Assembly: GCF_932274485.2 (NCBI RefSeq)
Contig: NC_065882.2
Span: forward strand, 55,155,431-55,219,430
Source: Patella vulgata
Lineage: Eukaryota > Mollusca > Gastropoda > Patellidae
DNA: 64,000 nt
Direction: 5' to 3'
Shown here: positions 35,101 to 50,100 of the stretch, one piece after another
Layout of the letters: each line of letters starts with the position of its first letter
Numbering within the stretch: position 1 is the first letter of the stretch
The notes under the pieces: generated by a model
Seen by the model: the letters and a program-made list of their open reading frames with translations, nothing else
Told to the model about the DNA's origin: nothing
Database searches by the model: none
Program-made: the position numbers and the translations under genes

Positions 35101-38100
35101 GCTACTACGATGCCACTAGTATCACATTATTTCTAATTCTGAAGATCCTCTTTGTTAGAATTGGTGTCATCATTTTGTGAAAAGGACATTGGCTCTCTTG
35201 GACTGCGTAATTCCAGACAATTGTCAATATATCTTTAAAATTATTTTAGAATGGCTTTGTTTATTAACATATTTGAAGTAAGATGCTTGTTATACGAGGC
35301 TGAAGTATTCCTTTATTTACAGTTCAAATAGCATGGGCTGGTTCTGATATGGGTGTTGTGCAGATAAGAGAATTAACGGGATGGAGACAAGTGTGTGATT
35401 CACAATGGGATGACCTTGATGCTAAGGTGGTGTGTAAACAGTTGGGGTACGATGATGGTAAAGCCATGTGCTGCTCCAAGTTGAGTACTTCATCGGGTTA
35501 TTACTACGGCTACCCCAGATCATCATACACCAACTTTATGTGTACGGGAACAGAACAATTCCTGAGGAACTGCAGTTATTCCACCATCGACAGAAATTGT
35601 AATATTTATAATACGGCTTCTGTCATTTGTTACAAACCAGCTGCGTCACAAGCTGACATGGGTAAGTTTTTAATCATGCTATAGAAATGCAAGCTAAACC
35701 CATTTTCTGAAAAGCAGCTAGAGCTATAACGTTAAATAAATTGTTATATTTCATATAGGTTTCACACGTATTTGGATAAAATAAGGAACATAGTAATAAT
35801 AGGTAATGTTCTAAATAAATTAAATTCCATTTGTTTTAAAATACTTTTCAAAAAAAGTAGGGGATATTGAAATGCAAATACCTATACAGGTTGTGATATG
35901 ATAAATAGTCATGGAAACTTGACATGTTTTGAGAGTACATGTATGTTCACAGATGAACCACTGAGCTGCACCTGCGACACGCAATAGCGCCATGCACGTG
36001 GGAGGGGTTCATTGTCAACTTTGACACTTCAAGGAGGGTTGATGAAAACTGCCGCGTGCTAGTTTATCCTATCCATGTTTGTTTTTCTGTCGGTTCTTGC
36101 ATAAGATTTACTGCTTAGCGTATCTTTGCTTTAGTGTGTTACGTTTAATTTGCAATGAGACGTCGTCAACGTGATGAGCGTCTACGTGCTATTGGCATGC
36201 TTCAAATGGGTTCTACACAGCGAGCAGTAACCAACATGCTTAATGTGTCACAGTCTGTGATCAGCAGACTGTGGAACCGGTACCAACAAACGCACAATGG
36301 TGATGATAGACCTTGTTCAGGTCGTACTAGAGCCACTCCACAAGCCCAGGATTGATACATTCGTACACAGGTCCTGCGAAATCGAGGACAAACGGCCAAT
36401 CAGCTTTCTGTAAACTTGTACCAAGTTACAGGAATTCGAGTTACACCCCAAACGATTAGAAATCGGCTAGATGTAGCCCATTTGCAGGCGCGACGACCGC
36501 GTGTTGTTCTCCATTAACTCGCCAGTACATGGCAAACAAGCAATTGGGTTAATCGTCGATGGGCGTCGATTTACTCTGGATTTCACCGATAGGCGTCATG
36601 CTAACGTTAACGTCAGCATGAACGATTCTGGCGTGGGTCTGTTGTGGTGTGGGGAGGAATCACCATGACTGGCAGTACTACCGTGACCACACCCTGGCAC
36701 CGATAGTTCTTCCCTTTACTCAACGTGCAGGTCGACGTTTCATCTTTCAAAATGATAATGCCTCCAGCATCACCATATTGTCCATATGCCTTGGCCAGCC
36801 ATGAGTCAACATCAACCGACAACACTGCAATAATTGGCCTTGGCATTGCAAGAGGAGTGGGTCAGGTTGTCCCAAATCGTGATTGGACGGTTGATTAGGG
36901 GCATGCCTGAGCTGCACCTGCGACATGCACGTGTTGGCCTGTTATTAACATACACTGGTTACCTCTAATAAAAATAGCAGTGCACTTTCGTAGTTTTGTA
37001 TAGTTTCTGAATATCCCCTACTTTTTTTGAAGAGTATATTTAGCTACAGAAGAAAGACGTAGAATTAAATTTATTGAGCCATATATGATGCGGTAATGAT
37101 ATATATATATATATATATACTATTCAAAAAAAGTAGGGGATATTTGATTTTTAAGTGTTATTAAAGTCACCTAATGAAACTGACGAAGAAACAAATGACA
37201 AAATGAAATGAAGTTCACATTCATCGATTTATTCCAAATGATCGTTAGACTAAGTAAGGCACAGACTGACCATTATAAGGGTAAAATGATACCCGGGGTC
37301 AAACAGCAAAGTTACCACAGCATCACAACCAAGTCAGTAACGGGTAAATCCTCCTCTGTTTGCCAAACAAGCATTGATCCAACGTGGCATACTCCTAATG
37401 AGACGTCTAAGGTCATTTTGGTCCAGATTGTCCCATTCCTGTTGCAACGCAGCAGCAAGTTCTTGGACATTGGTAGGACGTTGTTGACGTTGACGTAACC
37501 TCTGTCCAAGCATGTCCCAGACATGCTCGATGGGGGAGAGGTCGGGACTCAGTGCTGGCCAAGGTAATGTGGTGATGTTCTGTTGTTGGAGGTAACCTGT
37601 AACGATCCTGGCCCTGTGACATCTTGCGTTGTCATCCTAAAAGATGAAACGGCGGCCATGACGTCGTGCGAACGGCACAACATGGACTGCCAAGATGTTG
37701 TCCCGGTAGTACTGGCCTGTAACACGCCCTGCAACAACATGTAAAGCCGTTCTTCCAGCAACAGTGATGCCTCCCCACACCATAACAGAACCACCCCCAA
37801 ATCGATCATGTCTGATGACGTTAACGTCTTGGAAGCGCTCGTTTCGAAGACGCCACACCCTCCTACGTCTGTCCAAAAAATCAACAGTGAACCTTGACTC
37901 ATCTGAAAACATCACATTGCTCCAGCGTCGATTATCCCAGTGTTGACGATCCCTACACCAACGACGTCTTGCCTGAATGTGATGATCTCTCAAACAAGGG
38001 CTTACGCGAGGACGTCGGGCGCGAAGGTGACCCCTATGCAGTCGATTCCGAATCGTCTGGCCACTCACTCTCACACCAGTGTCTGTTTGAAGACGAGCGC

Positions 38101-41100
38101 TGATCTGATTTGCTGTGATGACACGATTTCTCAAGGCCAAGGTACGGATAAATCGATCCTGGGCTTGAGTTGTCGCCCTTGGTCGACCTGAGCGTGGTCT
38201 GTCCTGTACAGATTGTGTATCACGGTATCTGGACCATAGCCTGCTTATGACAGACTGAGAAACATTCATCGTCCGCGCCACAACCGCCTGTGTTGTGCCG
38301 ATCTGTAGCATGCCAAGGGCACGTAACCTTTCATTTTGGGTAAGCCGACGCATATCAAAATTTGTTTTCTGGTCACTAAAACAATTAAACTGATGTTTCC
38401 ACCCTGGAATTCAATGCCACAATGACTGTAACATTCAAAGTCAGAGTCGTGCAAATCTTGGGTTGGACCCCCATGATGATCCCAAGCATCACCTGTATTC
38501 CATGCGGTAGCTATTGGTGCGTTTGGGCATCACATGTAACTGGAAATGTTTCTTCTGTTAGGTTCTATATGACTTTTTTCGTAGTCATTTGCATATTTTA
38601 GTATTATGCCCCCAAAATCAAATATCCCCTACTTTTTTTGAATAGTATATATATAATATTTTACAGCTTTTTCTGTCCGGCTACATAATGGATCATCTGG
38701 TGTTGAAAGTCCACAATGGGGGATGGTACAAGTTCGTCATCTTGGCAAATGGGGTATTTCATGTGCCGATAATTGGAACGATACGATAGCCAATATTGCT
38801 TGTAAACAAATGAATCATCAAGGTAAATTTCATTATAAATAAATGTACGTAAAAAAAACAACTGAGCACTTCCATGTGCTTTATCGTGGTATTTCTTATA
38901 AATGTGTATTTTATTATTTAAGGTGGTATAGCTTATGGTACTACATCAAGATATCAGCCATTACCATCCTGGGTTAGCAGCTATAACTGTACTGGTTCAG
39001 AGAGTAGTCTAGAAAATTGCGTTGAAGAACCATGGGGTCAGCGAACTGGAAACTGTATACCAAACGGAGCCATGTGTTATTCATCTGGTAAGTATTGTGG
39101 CAATTAAGTTGCGATCAAAAATATGAATTTTTGAAATAATTTCTGAGGTCAAAGTTTGTGTTGTTAAACTATGCGAAAGACCCCTCTTTTGACCTCAGTT
39201 AAGCTAAAAACTCTTGAAAAGACAATATAACTGACAATCCTTGTTTCAATTTTCCTAGACATCACCAGCTCCTCGAACGAGTACTTGAGTAGTGAATCGT
39301 ATATACATGTAGTTATAATTATTTCATAGGTCCTCCAATTTTAAGACTAGTTGGTGGCACTTCTAGATATGGTAGAGTTGAAATCACAATTAATGGAGAA
39401 ACAGGAACTATATGTGACAACAGTTGGACGAATATCGATGCTTCTGTTATTTGTACAAGTCTTGGTTTTGTGGATGGGTTTGCACTAAAAGGTTCTTACT
39501 ATGGAAGTGGAAATGGCAGTATTTTAATGGATGGGATGCTCTGCAATGGCAGAGAAGATTCTGTATTTAGCTGTCAGAATAAAGGATGGGGAATATCCGA
39601 TGCATCGTGCGCAGATCATTCAAAAGATGCATCCGTTGTTTGTCATGGTGAAGGTAATGTTTAATACCCTACCCCTTCCTCGCAAAGTCGCATGTACTCA
39701 CTTTAACTTGAATAGCGTTCATAAAATCTTCAAATTGCCATCGTCCCAGTCCGTTTGCTGATATTGTATTTCACTCACCCAACATAGCTGCTCTTCAACG
39801 ATTTTGGCAATATTTGTATCATTGATGCGTGGCGGGTGATGCAGCATGACCGCTTTCCCAAACTTAACCCCGCAGTCACCACCCCTTGCTGATTTGATTG
39901 CACCATACACACTCATATTCGACCAATACGAGTATCTTCATCACTGTAAATTTATGTTCTAGATGATGTTCAGTACTTTACTGACATTGGTGCTGTTTAA
40001 CATCTCCTGTCAAACTATTCAGTTGAATCGAGTAATATTTTATTACTACACATATCCTTGTTAAACTTTCGATCTTAATAATACTTAGATTTGAAAGGGT
40101 TAAATATTGTAATACTGAATGGCACGCCCTCTCATTCAGTAGTGCCCAATGTCATGCCTTCTTTCATTATATTTATGTTGTAAATTGGTGTCATATTACA
40201 GTACGATTGCGAAATGGAGATCATTCAAGTGGAATTGTACAGATTAAGAATAGGAGATATGGCTACACAACATGGACAGCACTATGTGGAACTGGATTCG
40301 ATGATACCGAAGCTCGGGTGGTCTGTCTTGAGATGGGCTTTTCAAATGGTCGACCACTACCTGTAGGTTCTTACGGGAATTATTACGGTACACCCTACAT
40401 CAGAAACAACATAGCTTGTACAGGATCCGAATCTTCAATTCTCAACTGCTCTTATGCTGGATCTACATGTTCCAGTTATTCATACACTAACTACGCCTCT
40501 GTTGCTTGCTTTAATGGAAGTCTCGATAATAGTAAGTACACAATTAGTTGGCTGAATGGGTTAATATTCCTGTTAAATACTATAGCAATAAATTATTCAT
40601 ACAACGACTACCCCACTGCCTGATTTCATACAAGCCTTCTGTTATTACCTCAGGCCGAACGGAGTTACTGAGGAATATTGAAATGGGTACCGTCCATCCC
40701 GATTTTGTTTCAAAATTTCAAAATTTCAAAAACCGTTCAAGATATAATTTTGATGTACAGTATGTGCGTTTTGCTATTTAGAAATTTCTCTGATTTATAT
40801 TTGTTTTTCCATACAAATAAATTTGATTTAGATTCGGTATAATTTTTTTTTCCGGAGCAGATTCCATAAACCGTTCCAAGATATCTTTCTGAAAATTGTA
40901 AACTTTTCAACACATGTTATGCGCTTTGCTATTTAAAATTTTCTCGGATGTAATTGGGATTTATTTTTTTTTTTTTATTTTTATTTTTTTTTTTTTTGGA
41001 GGGGATTTCCGTGGAAACAAATTTGACTTAGTTTTGGTACACAATCTTTTATTCCGGGGCATATCCCGTAAACTGTTCTTTTTTAACCTTGTTACACGTA

Positions 41101-44100
41101 TCAACCTTAATAATAACAATAATAAACCTATATCGCGCCTATTACACGCGGAGGGGTGCTCTAAGCGCTTCTAATGGTACTCTGGATAAGCTTGTTGAAA
41201 ACGATGTATTTGTATGTCAAATAACGTTTTGGCACTTTTGAAATTTGCTACAAGTCAACTTAGAGTAGTAGTTGTGCCTTTTGCCAATTCGTAATTTCGT
41301 AAATTGAAATTTTTGTCATTTCATGAATTAAAAATGATTTATATACAAGTTTTTATTCTGGGTCATATCTTATATGCCGTGTAAGATACCTTTATGAGCT
41401 ATGTACCTACTACATCAGCCAGTTACAGAAGTTGTGTGTTTTGCCTATTAGAAATTTCTGGAATGTAATTTTCGTGTTGCCACCAATCTGTCTGCACAAA
41501 AAATCTGATTTTTGAAAAAAAGCGTATGCAAGATATAAGATATAGTTATGAAATTTCATGAAAATTTGTTTCACATTTGCATCATTCATATATTTAGAAC
41601 TTTTTTTGAGTTTTTGATGCTTTGGTGGTGGTAATTTGTTATTTAACGGAATTTATGTTCACTATGACCAAGTAACAAATTTTGGGTGCCTTATACTATT
41701 TTCTATACATCTAACATATAACTAATATTTTGAGTACGCTTCCACTACGCCGTCCCCACTCTCGGGGGACTTTTCCGTCACGACCTAGCTAAGCAGGTAT
41801 GGTGCGTGTTATATACAATGGTGTAGTGAGGTCGTTGTATATCTCGCTCTCGGCCACTCTCTAACTGTGTGAATGGGTTCTCGCTCTCTCACAAAGATTT
41901 CGCCACGTCCATGCCGCTCTCGGCCACTATATCTGGCTGTTTTTTATACGCCCACATTTTCATGTGGACGTATATTGTCGTCGCCTCTGTACGTCCGGAC
42001 GTCCGTAACAATTGTTTGTGAACACTCTACAGGTCACAATTTTTATCCGACTTCATTGAAACTTGAAATATAAGTTGATCGCCCTAAGACCTCGGTTCCT
42101 TTCGATATTGGCATGTATCGGACTGTAACTTCGTGGATTATGGCCCCTGATTGTACGAAAAATCACGTTTTTAGCTTGTGAACACTGTAGAGGTAACAAT
42201 TTTTATCCGATTTGGTTTAAACCTGACATGTATGTTTATAACCCACAGATCTCGGTTCCTGTCGATATTCGCGCATATCGGAACATAACTTCCTGAATTA
42301 TGGCCCCTGATTGTACCATAGAGGTCACAATTTTTATTCGATTTAAAAAAAACGTTTGAATGTATCACCGTTACACGCTAAGGATGGTTGAGTATGAATT
42401 TCGTAAACATCGGACCGAAACTGACGGACAAAATGGCCGCCCTCGTTCGCAAATAGTGTCAAAATATTGTGTATCAGGGTTGTAGACCCTCTGGGGGGTC
42501 ACAATTTTCACCTGATTTTGATGAAACTTGAAATGCAAGTTTATAACCCAAAGATCTCGTCAATCGCGCATATCGGATCGTAACTTCCTGAATTATGGCC
42601 TCTTATTGTACGAAAAATCGCGTTTTTTTAACTCGTGGTCCCTCTAGAGGTCACAATTATTATTTGATTTAAAAAAAACGTTCGAATTTCGTTGAGTTCG
42701 AATTTCGTGAAAATCGGGCCAAAACTGTTGGACAAAATAGTGTAAACATCTGGTAAATCAAGGTTGTGAACCCTCTAGAGGTCAAAATGTTGATCCGATT
42801 TCGCTGAAACTTGAAATACATGTTTATAGCCCAAAGATATTGGTTCCTTTCGATATTCGCGCATATCGGGCCATAACTTCTTGAATTATGGCCCCTGACT
42901 GAACTAAAAATCACGTGTTGGCCCCTGCTGTAGAGGTCACAATTGTTATCCGATTTAAAAAAAAACCGTCTGAGTATATCACCATTACACACTAAGATCT
43001 TGGTTCCTTTTGATAATCGCGGATACCCGAACTTAACTTCCTGGATTATGGCCCCTGATTGTTCGAAAAATCGCATTTTTAGCTTGCGGGTTCTCTAGAG
43101 GTCACAATGAAACTGTCCGACAAAACGACCGCTCTTTGTACGCAAATTGTGTAGAAGTGTGTAATACGAAGGTTGTGGACCCTCTAGAGGTCACAATTTT
43201 TATCCTTCTTTGGCTGCTAGACTGGAACCATCTATATTCCTATCAATCCGAAGATTGAGGTCAGGTTGCTGTCATAGGGTAGCAAGTACGTGGGGGTTGA
43301 TGGAGCATGGCAAAGGGTAGCAATGGCATATCGAGCGTGGTGTATACGTAGTGAGGCCGTGGAAATTAGTGCAAAGTCTTGATTTGATGGATGAGGCTCA
43401 GTACCTCCTCAGAATACCAAACATCCGGCGATCGAGGTGAGGTAGCAAGCACGTGACTGGAACGTGGAACCAGTTTGGTGCGTTCTTCTTGGTCGTGGTG
43501 GAAATGTGGTTGAGCTTCGTGCGGGCGTGAAGGAAGCATAAGATCATAGCGGGGACGTATGGAGCGTAGTGTACGCATAGTGGAAACGTTAAAACAGGTG
43601 AGACGTATTTTGCGCGTATTAAGTTTGTAGTAGACTTCACATTGAACGGGTCTTTCAGTACTTTAACGCGACCTAACCAAGCAATTTCAGCTCGTAGTAA
43701 GCCCGTAGTGAGATCTTCGTATTGTGCGAAGGGGGCTTAACCAAAAGTTTGTAGCAACAATGCATTTAGAGTATTGATTCTAAAACTATTATTATCAACA
43801 TTTAATCCGGATTTGTCTTTATAATATTCCATTGATCTTACGTTTCTTTATCTCATACAGCGACATCAGTAACTTTAGAAGGTGGGGTGCCTGCTTACCA
43901 ATCTAAAACAGGACGAGTAGTAGTTACTAAACACGGTGTCAAAGGTCGAATCTGTCAACAGTATTGGGGTGACTCCGAGGCCAGTGTTGTCTGTAGACAG
44001 CTATCGTTGAGTAACCAGGGTGGTGTAGCTTTTAAGTATGACCAGAGCGGTAGAGGTCCATTCTGGTTCTCCGAGGTTAGTTGTTTTGGAAATGAAACCA

Positions 44101-47100
44101 TATTATCCCAGTGTACGACCGGGCCCGAAGGATGTTCTTCCAGCTATAGAGCAGATGCTGGTGTTCTTTGTTACACATCAAATAGAGGTTAGTAATTTTA
44201 CTGAACATATTTTATAGTCTGTAAGAAAGGGGGTGACTAAACTGATGAAAGGAAAACACTAATAATGAGTTCCGAAATACTACAAAAAAAGCATTTTTAT
44301 TTTCGGATTGGAAGTTTCAGAAATACACGAGAGCAGGACACTCCTACCATCAAGCGACAACCTCAGAAAGAAATTTGATAATATTCAATTCGTTAAATCA
44401 TAGGACCGGTTTTTATGTATCCATCTATCACAATGGTGCATATTTTTTCTAGCTAAAGAAAGGGGTATATTATTTTTGGTATGGCGTGGGTGACAGGATT
44501 TATAAGAGAGATAACTGTCGGTATTTTTTTTCTCTAGAATACATATCCGTAGTAAAGAGATCTCCCCTTCGTTTCACTAGAACGTCTAAGAATGCGATTT
44601 GCAGGTCGTTCGGTTCAATTGTGAATTTGATATTTAGATATAAATCTTTCATTATTTATTGCAAATCTGCAACGTTGCCAATTCGTTCATTCCAAATACA
44701 GAATATCTCGTCTGGGAATCGTTTCAACTGATTTTCTAAATATAATCTGTAAACCACGCCATGTTCAATTTTTACAAAGGAGTTTAACTTTTCCTCGTGC
44801 GTGTTTTTAACCGAGTGGGATTTTCCCTGATGCAGTAGACTCAGTGGTTTTATGCGCATGCGAGAGTTTAGCATTGCATTCTTCTTGACTTGAACAGGTA
44901 GGCCGTGACGACAATGAGTTGGATACCAATGCATTCCGTTTCCCATCCTTACCTAACATGTAATTTTGTCGTTAGGCATGCAACATCGCCATTTCCACTT
45001 TTCTACCCCCAAAATACAAAAATTGAAAACTACATGTTTGGGGACAAATCAATGCGGGTAGTGAAAACGGAGTAATATTTCCGGTCTTATTCGACTGGCA
45101 TTCAGTCCATGGACATACTAGTTATCTCATGATGCTGTATTAATCCCATGGTTTTTTTTTTTGCCATTTTATACACTGGACCGCGGGGGTACAAATCAAA
45201 TCTTCGGTCTAAATTATTGTCCTGATCTGTCGATTCAAGTCAGTCAAAGAGATTATTTTCCATTGCACGGAATGCTTTCGATCAGGTTGAATAATTTGAC
45301 ATAATGTGGAACACTGTCGAAATTAAATACACGACAATAATGTTGAAATTGCTGGGGTAATAAATTTCAAATGCGTTTTCCCATAAATTTACTATTTTAA
45401 AGTTTGGGACAGATTCATTAGTTGACTTTTATGCGTGGGCGTATTAAGCCATCATAATGTCTGTCCGTAAATATTGATCATGAACGCGATAGAGGCTACA
45501 GTTTTAAAGTTTGGTGTGAGGCATTAGAGTCACACGTGGATGAATCCTATCGATATTCAGCGCTCCACGAACTTCCGGTACATATGTATCCCCGTTCGAA
45601 TGCGATAAAAGTTACAGTTATTAACGAATTATTTTGTATACCCACATTTAAGTCTGGGCGTATTATGTCGTCACCCTGTCTATCATCGGTCGGTCCGTGG
45701 GTCAATCCGTCAACATTGGGATGTGAAGGCGATAGAGGCCACTGTTTTGACGGATGATTTAAAAATTTGGTTGGAAGCATTCAAGTCATGGGTGGATAAA
45801 CCCCATCTATATTCAGCATTCCGCGACTTTCCGTTCCAGAGCCATCTCTCCACTCTCGAAAACCCTGTGAACGCGATAGAGGCTAGAAGTCATATTTCTC
45901 AAAAGGGTTCATATCAAATTTGTCAACGTATGAAGTTTTCCTTTGGATAAGCTATTGTCTGTGTCCATCTCTTTAATATAACTAGATATAACTGCTGTGT
46001 CGGCGTGACTATTCTTTCGAACTTGCTAAGCGAGAATTTTAATCAGGCATTGGCTAGTGTGCTGCGTGTCGGCCTACAAAACCCGTCTATATTTTTCATT
46101 GTTTTATTTTTTACCAGCACCCTCCCTGTCTTTGGTTGGCGGAACTGCATCATCTGGATCAGTACAGATAACGTATGATAATGAACGTGGTTATATATGT
46201 GCAGATAAATATTTCTATAGTAATACAGTTAAAGTTATCTGTAAACAGATGGGATTTATAGAGGGTGTCATCCCAAGGTAACATCGTTTCAGTTCTTCTA
46301 GATTATACAAATATTATAACTCCGTGCGTGATATTGTTACTAATATTACTCCATGACTTAAGTTCTTGGCTAACTGGACCAAAGGTAGTGCCAATGGATC
46401 ATAATTTATACTTTCACCTATAAACCTACTGTTATGTCCACACTTGCTTTGATCTATATTCTGTATAATAATCGGACAAGATGTTATTATTCTAAAAGAC
46501 TATCTCGATTAAATATATGTTTATCTTAAATTTGCTCTTTTCTTGTCGTTCGTATGTGAGTTGAAGCTCTAGTTTATGCTAAACCCATAAAGGAATTCTG
46601 TGTAAATCAATTATTACTGACTTTCACATTGTTAGGAATTGTAAGTGCTTGGGGAATATTATTGTCTTGTATCACTAAATCCATACTATATTTCAACGAA
46701 TAATTATATGCAGTTCCAGGACAAATTTGCCCACAGGAGGAGCGGCATTTATGGACAGTCCTTATTGTCAAGGATATGAGTCTTCTGTGTTTCAATGTCG
46801 TAACGCTGGCTGGAGAAGTAAAGCCACCTGTAACAAACAGGCAAACGTCATATGTTATAAACATGGTAAGATTTGGAAAATATTGAACAATATAGTAATG
46901 ATATATTTCCGCACATGACTTCAATAAAATGATTTTCACGGTCAGCAATCAATATTTGGATGCTAAGATCTTATAAATGGTTTTCTGTTGAACATACTCA
47001 TCCCTCATTATTACTGTAGAAATGATTCTATTTTTATATCTGTGGAGTCTACACAATGATTTTCACGTAGTTACTAATCTTTATATTATTGTGTTTTACA

Positions 47101-50100
47101 GTTAAGCTTGTAGGAGGTAGACGAACAGACAGTACATACACTGGTCGAGTACAGCTTTATTTCCGTGATAGATGGAGATCAGTTTGTAGCTCTATGTTTG
47201 ATGACAATGAAGCCCGTGTTACGTGTAGAGAACTTGGTTTTCTTTATGGTAAAGCTCTGTCACCTGGTGCGTTTGGTCGTCTTACTATTCGGAACGGTGT
47301 TGGTGGATTTAATTGTACTGGATCAGAAACTTCCTTGGCTAACTGCAGTTTTACTTTTACGTCCTACTGTTATGGAAGGTATTCGTACTCCAGTTATGCT
47401 TCCGTGGCTTGCAGCAATACAAACATGTCTAATCGTGAGTATTAATTGGAGATGAATTAAATAGATATGTACATTTAACAAGGTATACCCAGTACCATGA
47501 TTCACAATTTGAAGTCATATCTTGGTATGTTTTCGTTTCTAATTTTTGTACATGAAGAAAACCACTGATAGCTTTTGATGGAAACCGTTTAAAGAAATTC
47601 GGCTCTGCTTTATTAATATGTGAGTCGACGATTATACTTGAAATAATGTATTACAAATAGCCCGGTCGGAAATACTGTGGCAAGTTCATATGGCAAGTTT
47701 GAGTCAGTTTACTTACATCTGGAAGTATAACGTTGCCAATATTATTTTAATGTTCACTGTACAAACTGCCTATGTCAGCAGTTCAAAATAAGTATTTTAG
47801 TTTTACAATTTGCAATTTGCATTGCTCCACAATACCAATGACAGTGTTAAAATATATAATACGCTTTTCAATAATACAAAATAAGGTATAATAGTTATTT
47901 TGCACATTACACTTCTCCATTCTGCATTTTGCATAATAGACACATGCATAATAGAACTTAGCATAATAAACGTATACCTTATATCGAATCTAGGACGAAT
48001 CTCATTTGCAAACGGAAAAAAGTCCGGACTAGGACAGAAATTTACGCGATCGACTGTCAGTAGAAGGGGAAGGTACTCATATTTACAGACCTTCGGAAAA
48101 CGATCAATGAAATGAAATTAAATGGGCTAATGAAAACGGGCATACGCCATGCAGTGTGCTATGAGGGAAAATTTGCCCGGGCACCGGCGCTGTGTACGTC
48201 CTACTCTTGTATCGAATTCCAACTACCAATGGATAATTTACGTGCACGCTAATGTGTACACGGGACCTCGTTTTTCGTCCCATCCGAACGATTAGACAAT
48301 TGTCCTTGTCAGGAACTCCTGATACGCTGACAAGGGGAAAGAAAAACGATCATAACCGGGTGATACGAAACTCTATTATATGACGGGAGTGGGGATATTT
48401 AAAGTAAACATATCTGTCTTAATACGAATTCCAGATATCATGTTACGTATCATTGGAAAGCACGTTCATTTCTCTTTTTAAATATTTAAATAAATTTCTG
48501 GCAAATTTACATTTACATACTTTGAAAAAATGAAATGAAAAGGGGTTTAACGTCCTACTGTTCTGCATCGACCGGGCTAATGAAGACGGGTATACACCCC
48601 TACGGTGTGCTATGAGGGAAATCTATCTCGGCAGCGGCACTATGGTCTATTCTTATATGGAATTCCAACTGCCTATGGATCTTTTACGTGCACACTAACG
48701 TATACACGGTGAATCGGTTTTTCGCCCCATCCGAACGACTAGTCTGGATTTTTTTCCGTATGCAAATGAGCTTCGTCGTAGCTCCCATATATAAGGTATA
48801 TGTTCTAATATGCAAAGTTCTATTATGCATTTGTCTATAATGCAAAATGCAGAATGGGGAAGTGTAATGTGCAAAATAACTACATGTATTATACTGTATT
48901 TTGTATTATTGAAAAGTGTATTATATATTTTAACAATGTGACATTGGTAACGTGAAGCAATGGAAATTGCATATATATAGTATAACTAAAATACGCATTT
49001 TGAACTGCTGATATATGCAGTTTGTACAGTGAATATTGAAATAATATTGGCAACGTTATCCTTCCATACTTATATAGTTTATTACAGTAATGTAGTATAT
49101 GTATTACAAACCCCAACTTCATCCCATTTAATCAAAGACTTCTACGGTCATTAGTTTTCCTCTGTTTCCCAAAGGCTTCAGTGTATCCATTGGTAACAGC
49201 TTCCCAGCCGAAGTTACTATCAGCATGTATGGTATAAATGGTACAGTGTGTTCTGATGGCTGGGGTGATGAAGAAGCTAACGTTTTATGTAAACGGAGCG
49301 GCTATATCTCTGGTATAGCTCCTGGACCGAGCACGTCATATTACTCCAGTACCGTTCCTCGTCTTTTGTCCGGCTTTAATTGTACAGGAAGAGAAAATAG
49401 CCTAGAGAGTTGTCCCCATTCTACAGTTATACCTTCATCATGTTCATCAGAAAGATATGTAGTAAGGATTGTATGCTTCAATACGGACAATGGTTAGTGG
49501 GAACAATCAAAAACACTTTAGTATATACAATATCTTCTTAAGGCGCAATATAACTGCATATTAAAAAGGATGTGTTACTACACTAACACGGCATATTGAA
49601 ATTATACGATTTAAAATAACCAAGAAATGATTTATAATAAATGTTATTACCAATAATAAAATAACCAAGATCTTAAATAACCAAGAAGTAATTTATAATA
49701 TTATAAAAAATTAAGTGGTCAATACACGAATACAGAGGAGATAATGACAAATCTATGTCCGTTAAACATTTTGTGATTATATTTTGCAGCTATCCAAATG
49801 AAACTGACTGGGGGAATTTCTAACAGCCAGGGTATCGTTAATATTAAAATCAATGGTCAATGGGGCACTATCTGTGATAGCTATTTTAGTACGAATGATG
49901 CCCAAGTAGTGTGTAGACAATTGGGCTACTTGGATGGAACGTCCAAATCCACATCATTGTATGGTAATGGAACTGGTCTTGTACACTTAAGTAATCCCAG
50001 TTGTACTGGATCAGAGGGTAAAATATGGTACTGTCCGAATGCAGGATTCAATGTTACAACATCATTTTGTTTAAACCACAACCGTGATGCCAGAGTTTCA

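Larger units (their letters stand above)
47721..49065. repeat. Fold-back element with nested SINEs
   Basis: Left arm 47721-47985 pairs with right arm 48790-49065; examples are GATAACGTTGCCAATATTAT-like ends, and GCATAATAGACACATGCATA against TATGCATTTGTCTATAATGC. The 800-bp centre holds two SINE A copies. In the intron before SRCR domain 9. Confidence 0.85.

Noticed and set aside
41946-43210. Regular repeats considered as a CRISPR-like array
   Set aside because: Units are ~165 bp, diverged and without constant-length spacers, in a eukaryotic intron.
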